Assembly: GCA_963741995.1 (NCBI GenBank)
Contig: CAVUKI010000009.1
Span: 434,001 to 498,000, forward strand
DNA: 64,000 nt
Source of the DNA: Bog-473 sp963741995
Lineage (GTDB): Bacteria; Actinomycetota; Acidimicrobiia; Acidimicrobiales; RAAP-2
Reading direction: 5' to 3'
Every line of letters starts with the position of its first letter. Position 1 is the stretch's first letter. The notes below the pieces were generated by a model that did no database searches, was not told the DNA's origin, and saw only the letters and a list, made by a program, of their open reading frames with translations. The position numbers and the translations under genes were made by a program. This document shows, piece by piece, positions 17,046 through 24,878 of the stretch.

Positions 17046-17512
17046 GCCGGCACCATCCTGCGGCCGAGGGCATTGCCGGCCACGACGAGCGTCAGCCCGC
17101 CGATGACCGTGGCCGCCACATAGGCCAGGAAGGTCACGATGTCGCCATCCTTGGCCAGCAACGTGGCCTCGACGGCCAGCGTGGAGTAGGTGGTCCATCC
17201 CCCCAGGAAACCAACGACGAAGAGCGGGCGCGCCCAGGGAGCTCGTGGCGCGACGTGCCCGGTGAGCGGGACCAGCAGCCCGATGGCGAGCGAGCCCGAC
17301 AGGTTGATCACCAGGGTCACCCACGGGAAGTTGCCCTGAGCGACGGGATGGTGCGAGTCGAGAAGGTAACGGGCGACGGTGCCGACCGCACCGCCCACGA
17401 AGATGGCCAGCAACGTGGTCGCCGATAGGCCGAGGAGCGGGATGACGGGTTGGTCGAGGGCGTCGCCGTCGGATGCTGTTGGTTCGTGGGCCTTTTGCTG
17501 ATCGTCGTCCAT
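17042..17512 (-). CDS. crcB: Fluoride channel CrcB/Fluc, first subunit
   Basis: 156 residues: a polar N-terminal tail of about 30 residues (MDDDQQKAHEP...) and four membrane helices with GGAVGTVARYLLD, NLSGSLAIGLL and GFLGGWTTYSTLAVEA, the Fluc signatures. It is the first gene behind a fluoride riboswitch and shares a four-base overlap with its paralogue. Together they give a dedicated, ligand-controlled fluoride defence. The ATG at 17512 has GGAGG eight bases upstream. Confidence 0.93.
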   Translation of the reverse strand: MDDDQQKAHEPTASDGDALDQPVIPLLGLSATTLLAIFVGGAVGTVARYLLDSHHPVAQGNFPWVTLVINLSGSLAIGLLVPLTGHVAPRAPWARPLFVVGFLGGWTTYSTLAVEATLLAKDGDIVTFLAYVAATVIGGLTLVVAGNALGRRMVPA

Positions 17513-17531
17513 GGCAGGGCCTCCAGTGCCG

Positions 17532-17611
17532 CCGCTCAGGAGCCATCAGCCATGTCGGTGTCGGTGTCGGCGGTTTGAGGCAATGCCCCCCGGGGGGATC
17601 CATCCCCGGTA
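17532..17611 (-). ncRNA. Fluoride riboswitch (crcB motif)
   Basis: Read on the minus strand, the leader holds GGGGATGGATCCCC (near 17609-17596), then CAAACCGCC, a variable loop containing a CGACAC repeat, and the hallmark GGCTGATGGCTCCTGA (near 17551-17536). These match the conserved parts of the crcB RNA motif in order and spacing. It lies directly before the first crcB gene. The CTCC of the conserved block can pair with the GGAG of the downstream ribosome-binding site, which suggests translational control, but that is a guess. Confidence 0.88.
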
Positions 17612-17621
17612 ATCGAAGGGA

Positions 17622-17627
17622 ATGGTA
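17622..17627 (-). promoter_or_regulatory. -10 hexamer TACCAT for the crcB transcript
   Basis: TACCAT on the minus strand lies about 11 bases before the riboswitch core, so RNA would start near 17615, just at the aptamer. Confidence 0.4.
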
Positions 17628-17658
17628 GCCAACGACGCGCCCGGAGACCCGCACCCTT

Positions 17659-18408
17659 TCAGTCGAGGCGCGGCCCCGGAGCACGACGGAATTGGAACGG
17701 CTCGCTGTCGCGCCCGGCCACGACGTACCAGCACTGGCCCGTCGACTCGGCGTCGAGGATGCGCTGGAAGGCGGCCACGACATCGGCGACGTCGATGATC
17801 GGGAATCCCATGTCGAGCAGCGTCTGCTCGGATCCCTTGATGATGTTGGTGTAGGCGAACGACGGGCACAGCGCATGGATGCGGATGTCCTCGGGCTCGT
17901 AGACCTGGCCCAGCGAACGGGCCAAGCCGACGACAGCGTGTTTGTTGGCCGCATAAATCGGGTCGAACGGAGTGGCCACGAGGCCGGCCATGGACGCCGT
18001 GGCGACAATGGTGCCGCCGCCGCTCGCCTTGATGGCGGGCCGAGCAGCGGCAATCCCGTACACGACGCCGTCGAGGTTGATGGCCATCGAACGCCGGTAC
18101 GCCTCCGGATCAAAATCGTCGCCCATGCTGCACCACGAGGTAACGCCGGCGTTGAGGTGGGCGATGTGGAGCCCGCCGAAGGCCTCGACGGCGAGAGCGA
18201 CGGCGGCTTTGCTCGCTGCCGGATCAGTGACATCGGTCTGGATGAACCGACCGTCGAGTTCCTCTGCGACCCCCTTGCCCCGTGCCACGTCGATGTCGGC
18301 GATCACGACGTGCGCACCGCGGGCGGCCAGATGCCGGGCGACGCCCTCACCGATGCCGTTGCTCCCTCCGGTGATGAGGGCCACCTTGCCGTCGACGTCG
18401 AATGCCAT
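17659..18408 (-). CDS. Short-chain dehydrogenase/reductase
   Basis: A classical SDR of 249 residues. The NAD(P) motif is TGGSNGIGEG, followed by an acidic residue after the second strand (ADIDVARG), which favours NAD. The NAG motif is HLNAGV, and the active site is a Ser in ATASMAG with YAANK. The C-terminal end (FRRAPGPRLD) is short. Substrate is unknown. It has a TACGAT hexamer seven bases before the ATG and its neighbours on the same strand are well separated, so it is probably a single-gene unit. Confidence 0.88.
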   Translation of the reverse strand: MAFDVDGKVALITGGSNGIGEGVARHLAARGAHVVIADIDVARGKGVAEELDGRFIQTDVTDPAASKAAVALAVEAFGGLHIAHLNAGVTSWCSMGDDFDPEAYRRSMAINLDGVVYGIAAARPAIKASGGGTIVATASMAGLVATPFDPIYAANKHAVVGLARSLGQVYEPEDIRIHALCPSFAYTNIIKGSEQTLLDMGFPIIDVADVVAAFQRILDAESTGQCWYVVAGRDSEPFQFRRAPGPRLD

Positions 18409-18415
18409 GCCCTCG

Positions 18416-18421
18416 ATCGTA
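18416..18421 (-). promoter_or_regulatory. -10 hexamer TACGAT, leaderless promoter of the SDR
   Basis: On the minus strand TACGAT, seven bases, then ATG at 18408. Confidence 0.4.
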
Positions 18422-18437
18422 GGGGAACGGGCCCCGC

Positions 18438-20465
18438 TCAGCTCAGGAGAGGTGAAGGGAGAGGCTGGGCGTGCAGGATGCTGAGATGCTGGATCGGACG
18501 CGTCATGGCGACGTAGAGCAGCCGGAGACCTCGCCGGTCGTCGCCCGCGATGGCCGCCGGCTCGACCACGACCACTGCATCGAACTCCAGGCCCTTGGCG
18601 GCCGGTGCCGGGACGATGGTGATCGGACGGGTCATGGCGTCACGCTCGAGCAGACCGACTTGGAGATTTCGGCGGGCGGACCTGGTCACTTCGGGGACGA
18701 GGTCTTCGGGGACCACCACAGCCACCAAGGCGTGATCCTCCGCCAATCCGGCGGCTTCCTCCAGTGCGGTCGCAGCCAGCTCGTTCTCGCGCACCTGGCG
18801 CACGTTGGGATCGGTGCGACCCGGCCGAATCGATGAGGTGGGTTGGATCCCGGGTGCGGCGACGGGCAGCAGGCGCGAGGCGAAGTCCAGGACGCGGCCC
18901 GGAGCTCGATAGCCCAGGGTCAGCTCGTCGTGGTGGTGCGGGGCGGCGTCAGGCAGGTGGCTCAGGATCTCGTCCCAGTCCGCGTACGTCCAGGGTCCCG
19001 TGGCCTGAGCCAGGTCACCGAGGATCGTGACGGAGCCCGACGGCGCGCGCCGGGCGATCATGCGGAACTGCATCGGAGTCAGATCCTGGGCCTCGTCCAC
19101 CACGATGTGCCCGTACGAGCGACTCCGACCCCCCGTGAGGAATGCTGCCTCATCGAGCAGGGCCAGGTCGTCGACGCCCCAGGCGGTTGACGAGACAGTC
19201 GAGCCGCGGCTCCGGAGGAGGAGCCGCGATTCCTCCGGAGAGAACAATCCGGGGGTGTAGCGCTCCAGCTGCTCATGGGACGAGAGGAGGTCGCGTACCA
19301 AGGTCGTGGGGGAGACCGACGGCCACAGGACGTCGAGCAGTGCCCCGAACTCGTCGGACGCCGTGAGTTCCCCTTCGAACCAGGCCTCGTCGGCTCCGAG
19401 CCGACCTGAGGAGCGGAACGCGCTGCGTGCTTCGCTGACGAGGCGCGACCGCAGTGCCAGCCGACCCGACTTGTAAGGACCGGGCCGGGCGACAATGGAT
19501 GCCACGAGGTCGTTGACCCGTTCCCGGCTCAGGGTCGCCCACGCGAAGCGCACGCGCAAGCTCACGTCTTCCTCCAACGGTCGGCGCCTTCCGTCGAGGG
19601 CGCGACGCAGGAGCTCGCCCATCCGGGCGTCTCCCTTGATCTGACGAACCGCCATGGGCTCCTCGGCTCGGACCTTTGCCTTGGGAGCGATATCGCCGAT
19701 GGTCGTCTGGACCACGGCCTCTTCGCCGAGGGCGGGCAAGACCTGTGCGATGTACCGCAGGAACGCTCGGCTCGGACCGAGTACCAGGACGCCGTCACGG
19801 CTCAGTTCCGGGTGGTTGTACAGAAGGAAAGCAGCCCTGTGTAACCCGACCGCGGTCTTGCCCGTGCCCGGTCCGCCCTGCACGGTCAGGAGCTGGCCGA
19901 GGGGAGCGCGAATGATCTCGTCCTGCTCGGCCTGAATGGTGGCGACGATGTCGAGCATCTCGCCTGTGCGCGCCCGTTCGAGCTCGGCCAAGAGGGCATC
20001 GCCGCCCCGCAGCCGGGTGGTGGTGGCATCAGCAGAGGCCGCGCCGAAGAGGTCGTCGGCCACGGCCATGACGGAGCCGCGGTCGACCATGATCTGGCGC
20101 CTTCGGGCCAGTCCCAGAGCGTCCTTGGCACTGGCCCGGTAGAAGGGCACCGCGACCGGGGCCCGCCAGTCAATGACGACCGGGTCTGAGCGGGCATCCT
20201 CCACGTGACGCCGGCCGATGCGCCAGGTCGGGCCGTCCTCTTCGTCGATCCGCCCGAACAGAAGTGGTCGTGGGCTGTCTGCCAGCTGGGACACTCTCCG
20301 CGAGAGAGCGGCCACGTAATCGAGGTCCGGGTTGCCCGCGGCGATCAGGTCCCGGAGCAGCTTCTCGGCTCGCCGCCGCATGGCTTCCAAGGACGACAGC
20401 GCGTGGTCGAGCGCAGCCTGCTCGGCAGCAACCTCGGGATCGGACGGGGGAGTGGCCACGGTCAT
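18438..20465 (-). CDS. HelD/HelR-type RNA-polymerase-associated helicase
   Basis: 675 residues of superfamily I (UvrD/Rep-like). The N-terminus is a helical hairpin of the kind HelD uses to enter RNA polymerase (AALDHALSSLEAMRRRAEKLL), followed by RIGRRHVED and DWRAPVAVPFYRAS, which is typical of HelD. Walker A is GGPGTGKTA, motif II is VVDEAQDLTP, and motifs IV-VI end in LRLLYVAMTR. HelD proteins remove or recycle stalled RNA polymerase; the actinobacterial HelR branch gives rifampicin tolerance. The ATG at 20465 has GGGGGAG about 14 bases upstream. A leader with a possible peptide and hairpin precedes it. Confidence 0.88.
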   Translation of the reverse strand: MTVATPPSDPEVAAEQAALDHALSSLEAMRRRAEKLLRDLIAAGNPDLDYVAALSRRVSQLADSPRPLLFGRIDEEDGPTWRIGRRHVEDARSDPVVIDWRAPVAVPFYRASAKDALGLARRRQIMVDRGSVMAVADDLFGAASADATTTRLRGGDALLAELERARTGEMLDIVATIQAEQDEIIRAPLGQLLTVQGGPGTGKTAVGLHRAAFLLYNHPELSRDGVLVLGPSRAFLRYIAQVLPALGEEAVVQTTIGDIAPKAKVRAEEPMAVRQIKGDARMGELLRRALDGRRRPLEEDVSLRVRFAWATLSRERVNDLVASIVARPGPYKSGRLALRSRLVSEARSAFRSSGRLGADEAWFEGELTASDEFGALLDVLWPSVSPTTLVRDLLSSHEQLERYTPGLFSPEESRLLLRSRGSTVSSTAWGVDDLALLDEAAFLTGGRSRSYGHIVVDEAQDLTPMQFRMIARRAPSGSVTILGDLAQATGPWTYADWDEILSHLPDAAPHHHDELTLGYRAPGRVLDFASRLLPVAAPGIQPTSSIRPGRTDPNVRQVRENELAATALEEAAGLAEDHALVAVVVPEDLVPEVTRSARRNLQVGLLERDAMTRPITIVPAPAAKGLEFDAVVVVEPAAIAGDDRRGLRLLYVAMTRPIQHLSILHAQPLPSPLLS

Positions 20466-20486
20466 CGAAGGCCGAGCTCCCCCAAA

Positions 20487-20543
20487 TCACGCGCAAAAGC
20501 GCCCGCGCAAAAGTCCCCGGACATTCCGGGGACCGTACTTCAT
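20487..20543 (-). CDS. Possible 18-residue leader peptide of helD
   Basis: A short frame on the minus strand, MKYGPRNVRGLLRGRFCA, ends in TGA 21 bases before the helD ATG. Codons 4 to 11 make up a strong hairpin followed by a T run. Five of its 18 residues are Arg or Lys. The upstream ribosome-binding site is weak. It could be a chance frame; its position across the hairpin is the reason to list it. Confidence 0.3.
   Translation of the reverse strand: MKYGPRNVRGLLRGRFCA
20509..20533 (-). terminator. Terminator-like hairpin in the helD leader
   Basis: On the minus strand GTCCCCGG, a five-base loop, then CCGGGGAC, followed at once by TTTT and, ten bases later, a second TTTT. The eight-pair GC stem with a T run resembles an intrinsic terminator. 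It lies downstream of the promoter at 20635-20663 and upstream of helD, a position suited to attenuation. Confidence 0.55.
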
Positions 20544-20634
20544 TTAGACCTGGAAAACAACCCTTTCAGCTGGTACTTCACCTTCCGATCCGCCCGGACT
20601 TTGAACCTTTAGCCAAGGGGCCTTGCTGTCCGTC

Positions 20635-20663
20635 ACTTTATTCAATTCCGGGGAGCGAATCAA
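20635..20663 (-). promoter_or_regulatory. Promoter of helD (TTGATT-17-TAAAGT)
   Basis: On the minus strand TTGATT (20663-20658), 17 bases, TAAAGT (20640-20635). This is the best two-box sigma-A promoter I can see in the window. RNA would start near 20628, giving a leader of about 160 bases before helD. Confidence 0.55.
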
Positions 20664-21133
20664 TACCTTTTCTGAATTAGTCCGACCAGGAAGCACGGTC
20701 AACGGTCACCGTCCCGGGATTCAAACGACGACCAAGCTGCATCGCCTAGGAAGCCTTCGGTGGAGCCCCGGAGAGCGCCCAGGAGCCGTCGAAAGACTTT
20801 GGCTGGGCCTGGGGGGCCACAGATCCGTCGGCGTACGACGACTGTCGTCTGGCGTGGCGGGCATCCGTTCATGCGATCTGTCCGCAGCCTGTTTCATCCG
20901 TGGATTCCTCAGGGACCACCGTGTCGGAACTGCGCGCCCGTCCGTCGGGTCCTGCTCTTCATCGTCGTGCGGTGGGCCGCGGGTGCCGGAGGAGCGGTGG
21001 CGTCACCGGGTCCGGTGGTTGTGTCCTGCTCGAATTCGTCCCCTACTTAACATAATGAACATTATCGGCGGAACCTCGGGAACAGCCAGGAGGGTTCGGT
21101 GGCCTGACCTGGGAAGGCGAAGCTCCTTCGCCG
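20664..21133. other. Gene-poor stretch between the VOC gene and helD
   Basis: No convincing coding sequence on either strand. Base composition from about 20534 to 20700 and around 21040-21070 is noticeably richer in A and T than the surroundings. The only structured element I see is the palindrome at 21052-21065. The long plus-strand frame at 20623-21177 has no recognisable protein features. Confidence 0.5.
21052..21065. promoter_or_regulatory. Palindrome ATAATG-AA-CATTAT
   Basis: A perfect six-base inverted repeat with a two-base spacer in an AT-rich island, standing out from the GC-rich surroundings. Such symmetric sites are typical operators for TetR- or MarR-type regulators, but no regulator gene is adjacent and the genes on both sides run away from it or end near it. 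Confidence 0.35.
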
Positions 21134-21598
21134 TCAGTCTGCGGCTGGTGGTTCGGGCTCGAAGAGGAACTGCATGACGTCACGCATGGATGCGTCAACC
21201 AGTTCCATGCGGATCCCGAGCTCGTTGTCCCGGTGGTAGGCGAATGACGTCGGCGCTTCGGCGCCGGCCCGGCCAGACAACTGCAGCGGGCAGCCGGCCG
21301 CCCCGAAGGCGCCACTCTGTTCGGCCATCGAGTCGCTCCAGAAGCCGATGTGGTGCAGGTTGCTGGACTCATTGCGTACCCAGACGGATCCGGGGACCTC
21401 GAGGATGAGCTCCAGGCATGGCGTCCCGGTGGAATACCGCATGGTCGTGGGCCAGGTCACGTCGTCGCCGGTTTCGTCCCGGTACTGCACGGCGTCGAGG
21501 TGCATGATCGGCCCCCAGGTGATGCCCAGGAGGTCGCTCAGCTTGACGCTGGCGGTTTCGATATCCGCCACAACGATCCCAACGTGGTAATGGTCCAT
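21134..21598 (-). CDS. VOC-superfamily (glyoxalase-like) protein
   Basis: 154 residues with the paired beta-alpha-beta-beta-beta units of the vicinal-oxygen-chelate fold. The first metal-ligand histidine is in MDHYHVGIVVADIE, and the second half begins NLHHIGFWSDSM; the final ligand is probably Glu in IRMELVD. It is the last gene of the five-gene minus-strand operon and starts seven bases after the MBL stop. VOC proteins include dioxygenases, epimerases and lyases; the function here is unknown. Confidence 0.8.
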   Translation of the reverse strand: MDHYHVGIVVADIETASVKLSDLLGITWGPIMHLDAVQYRDETGDDVTWPTTMRYSTGTPCLELILEVPGSVWVRNESSNLHHIGFWSDSMAEQSGAFGAAGCPLQLSGRAGAEAPTSFAYHRDNELGIRMELVDASMRDVMQFLFEPEPPAAD

Positions 21599-21604
21599 AG
21601 CGAG

Positions 21605-22866
21605 TCAGGGCTCCCAACGCGCGAGTTGGCTGCGCAGCCATCCGTTTTCCCAGAAGCTGACGTCCCCGCCGTGCTCGAGCAAGAAGCGGTGTGCGGCGGC
21701 CAGCACGGCGACAGCGCGGCGGCATCGGTTTCTGCCGCGACGGCGGCTTCGCCTAGCCGGATGGCCAAAGGAGCGTCGCCGCGGGCCAGGGCGGCTTCCG
21801 CCCGGTCCAGGACGGCGGCGACGCCGGCGGCTTCCGTCAGCTCGGCCAGCGCACGGGTGCCACTGTCAGGGTAGAGCTCGGTCGTCGACTGCAGCCGGAA
21901 CCATCCGACGTAGCTCTCCCACAGGGTGCGCACGGCCCAGGAGACTTTGCCGTAGCCCTGGCCCACGCGGAGCTCCGGTGGCAGTTCGATCTCCTGCATC
22001 AGGGTCCAGACGTCGATGCCGGCGTTGAACCCCTCGAGCGCCTTCCGGTGGACGTGATCCACGGCGCCGTGCAACCGGGCCAGGCTGGCGTCGATCAGCT
22101 CTTCGCCGACGATCGGGTCGTGGCGCCCCGTGATGAGAACTTCGGGCCGAAGGGCGCGCACCGTGCGCACGCTCTCCAGGTACGGCTCGACGAAGCGGTA
22201 GCGGTCGCCCCGCAGGGTGTTGAGGTTCGGGAAGTGCGGGAAGAGCGGGCCGAGGAGGTTGCTGATCAATGCGGTGCGGCGCTCGGGCAGCCAGACGATG
22301 GCACCGTCGATCGTCTCCCCCACCGCCGCGTGCAGCTCCAGCCGGAGGCCGTCGATCTCGAGCTCGAGCAGCTGGTCGAAGGTGACATCGGGCACCGGCT
22401 CGGCCTGGCGCATGGGCACGCCGGGGTTCTGAGAGGCGATGCGGCGCGCATCGGTTCCCAGCGTGTCGAACCAGATGCCGGCGGTGCGCATGCGCAGGGC
22501 TCGGATGCGCGGCATCGTCGGCCTGGCAGATCTGGTTGTTCTGTTGGGCGACGTAGGAGGTGCCGGGCTCTCTGAAGAGGTCCACCCCGCCGACGTGGTC
22601 CACGTGGGCCTGGGTGGTGATGATGGAGTGGGTGGGTCCGGCCGGACGGCATCGAAGACCCTCTTGTGGTGTGGCGCCTCGAAGCCCATGCCGGTGTTGA
22701 CGATGACCCGCCCGCTGTCGGTCAACACCATGTAGGCGGCGGTGCACCCGCCCGACCGGTACATGCCTTTGGCCACAGCATGCGCCGGGTCGTCGTACAC
22801 GGGCTGCAGCAGCTCCCGGCCCGGGCGTGTGTCGATGAGGTGGTCCACCTGGTCTTGGATCGGCAT
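21605..22866 (-). CDS. MBL-fold, alkylsulfatase-like hydrolase (three apparent frameshifts)
   Basis: About 420 residues when three single-base shifts (near 22640, 22512 and 21715) are bridged. The middle fragment carries the metallo-beta-lactamase motif TQAHVDH, flanked by TGMGFEAPHHKRVFDAV upstream and LITGRHDPIVG downstream. The C-terminal part (SYVGWFRL, then a helical segment rich in Ala, ending FWENGWLRSQLARWEP) resembles the dimerisation domain of SdsA1/BDS1-type alkylsulfatases. No signal peptide is visible. It overlaps the sulfotransferase stop by one base (TGATG). Both outer parts and the middle retain normal codon quality, so sequence error is likelier than decay. Confidence 0.7.
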
Positions 22867-24117
22867 CAGACCTCGATCCGCACGGGAAAGCGGTCGAGAT
22901 AGGCCCCGAAGCGCGACCGGACCTCTGCGGGCGTGACGGCGAAGTCACGGCGAAGGTCGTAGGCGACCCGCCCGTCCCTGCCCCGCGGATGGGCGGCCTG
23001 ATACTCCGAGATGTCGGCCCGCGCCTCGTCGGTGAGTGCGATGCCGGCGCAGTCGTACACCCGTCCGAGGGTACCGAGCTCGTCAGCCATGTACTCGTCG
23101 AAGAAGACATCCACGGTTCGATCTTCCGCCAGGAGATGCCGATCGTGCAACGAGGCATCGAGCAAGGTGCCGATGCGCTCGGTCCAGTAGTCGCGGTACC
23201 ACTCGGGCCTCGTGGTGCGGTAGGCCGTGCGTGCGGCGTAACAGGCCATGGTGATGGTGGACTGGACGACGGCCACCGGGTCCCGATGGGTCACCACGAC
23301 GGTGGCGTCGGGAAACGTACGCAACAGGGGGCCGAGCTGTTCGAGGTGCTGGGGCGACTTGAGGACCCAACGCTGCTTGGGGCGGAACCACTGCAGTATC
23401 TGGAGCACCGACTTCATGTAGGCGTAGTGTGGTGTCTGGTCGTGGGCGAGATAGTGGTCGCGCCACTGCGGAGCTCGGGCCACCCACTCGAGCGTGTAGC
23501 TCGAGAAGTCGGGCATCTGCAGCTCGATTTCCTCGTGGACGTGGTCGGGTGCCATCGGGTGCATCGCCGCCACCAGTGGCGCCGCAGCCTGCATGGCTTC
23601 CCAGGTGCCGTTGCAACGGGTCCAGCGCGGATCGACCCCGTCGATCTCCTGCTGACTCCTTCGGATTCGGCACCGGCTCGTAGGACTCCCACAGGGGCAT
23701 CGAACGGAACCGGGTGTCGGCGGCCAGCAGATTGACGAGGTGGGTGGTGCCCGAACGGGGCAGCCCGACCACAATGACCGGCCGCCTTATCGGGAGCTCG
23801 AGGATCTCGGGATGACGGGCGAGCAGGTCGTGGATGAGGAGGCGGTTGGAGGCGGAACGAACGCAGTCCGCGAACATCATGAGCCTCCCGATGCCGATGC
23901 GCTCTTCGTCGGCGTCCATCTCGGCGAGCTGCAGCCCGAGCCGCACGGCGAAGTCCTCCTCCCCGAATTCGGTCAGGCCGGTACGCGACCGGGCAGCGTC
24001 GCACACGGCGTCGACCGTGAGCTCAGTCGTCCTGGCCTCCCCGTAGTCGATCGCCATCCGCTGGACGTCGTTGAGTACGGGGGCGCCCAGGTCCTCGATC
24101 TCGATGACGTCGCCCAC
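22866..24117 (-). CDS. Sulfotransferase-family protein (one apparent frameshift)
   Basis: About 416 residues after bridging one shift near 23656. The N-terminal fragment has the PAPS 5'-phosphosulfate loop VVGLPRSGTTHLVNLL; the C-terminal fragment has VVVTHRDPVAVVQSTITM, matching the 3'-phosphate-binding Arg and Ser. An N-terminal all-helical extension of about 130 residues is typical of the large actinobacterial Sulfotransfer_3 group. It would transfer sulfate from PAPS to a small-molecule hydroxyl. The GTG at 24117 has AAGGAG close upstream. It lies between an SDR and an alkylsulfatase-like gene in one operon. The acceptor is unknown. Confidence 0.75.
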
Positions 24118-24127
24118 GGGAACTCCT

Positions 24128-24878
24128 TCAATTGGCGAGGTAGCCACCGTCGACGGCCAGGGTGCTCCCGGTAATGAAGGCGGCGGCCTCGCTCGAAAGG
24201 AAGAGGACGGCGGCCGCCACCTCTTCGGGAGTCCCCATGCGGGGCAGGATCGCACGCGCCGAGCTCGCTCTCCAGCAGTTGCGGGAAATCCTGCATCGGC
24301 GCGGTCATCGGGGTGTCGATCAGACCCGGGGCCACTGCGTTCACCCGGATGCCGTCACCGGCCCAGTGCGCGGCCAGGTTCCGGGTCAGGCTGAGGAGGG
24401 CCGCCTTGGCGGCGGCGTAGCCCGGCACGATTGTGGTCGAACGGAAGGCCGTCATGGACACGAGACTCACGACGCTCCCTCCCCCCGTCATGACGCTGGC
24501 GGCCAGCGCCGCCCGCAGGCCCATCGTCAGGCGCATGGCGCCCTCCACGTTGAGGTCGAGGGCGGCAGCGAAGCCGTCGGGATCCCACTCGTCCCGCCCG
24601 TCAGGGAAGTTGGCGCCGGCGTTGTTGACGAGCACGTCGAGGCCCTCGAACTCCGCCGCCAGCGCATCCACGGCGTCGTGGTCGCGCACTTCGAGCGGCC
24701 GGTAGGAAAAGGAGGACAGGTCGCGGTCGTAGTGGCTGGTATCGGGACGCGTGCCGGTGATGGTGACATCAGCACCGGAGCCGGCGAAGGCTGTCGCGAT
24801 GGCGTACCCGATGCCGCTCGTCCCGCCGGTCACCAGGACCGAGGTACCGCCGAAGTCGAACCGCAGCCCGTTGGTCAT
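24128..24878 (-). CDS. Short-chain dehydrogenase/reductase (one apparent frameshift)
   Basis: About 250 residues after bridging one shift near 24250. It has TGGTSGIGYAIA for the cofactor, VNNAGANFP, a serine in SLVSMTAF and YAAAK as active site, and after the shift the usual C-terminal end RMGTPEEVAAAVLFLSSEAA...VDGGY. A Thr follows the second strand where NADP-binding SDRs often have a small or basic residue. The ATG at 24878 overlaps the alcohol dehydrogenase stop and has GGAGG upstream; its stop lies ten bases before the sulfotransferase. Probably oxidises or reduces the same substrate series as its operon partners. Confidence 0.78.

Noticed and set aside
20466..20560. Rifamycin-associated element (RAE) upstream of helD
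   Set aside because: The only inverted repeat here is GTCCCCGG-N5-CCGGGGAC, followed by a T run. As I recall the RAE consensus, this does not match, and its position inside the leader fits a terminator-like hairpin better.
20700..20760. Possible tRNA on the minus strand (GTTTGAATCCC resembles a T-loop)
   Set aside because: The five bases before and after the loop do not pair, and no acceptor or anticodon stem can be formed around it.
20623..21177. Plus-strand 184-residue frame in the gap before the VOC gene
   Set aside because: It has no recognisable domain, is rich in Arg/Gly/Ser as expected of random frames in GC-rich DNA, lacks a ribosome-binding site, and covers the helD promoter on the other strand.
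21605..24117. Treating the MBL and sulfotransferase genes as pseudogenes
   Set aside because: All catalytic motifs survive in neighbouring frames with normal codon composition, there are no in-frame stops besides those caused by the shifts, and core genes elsewhere show the same kind of shift, so sequence error is more likely.
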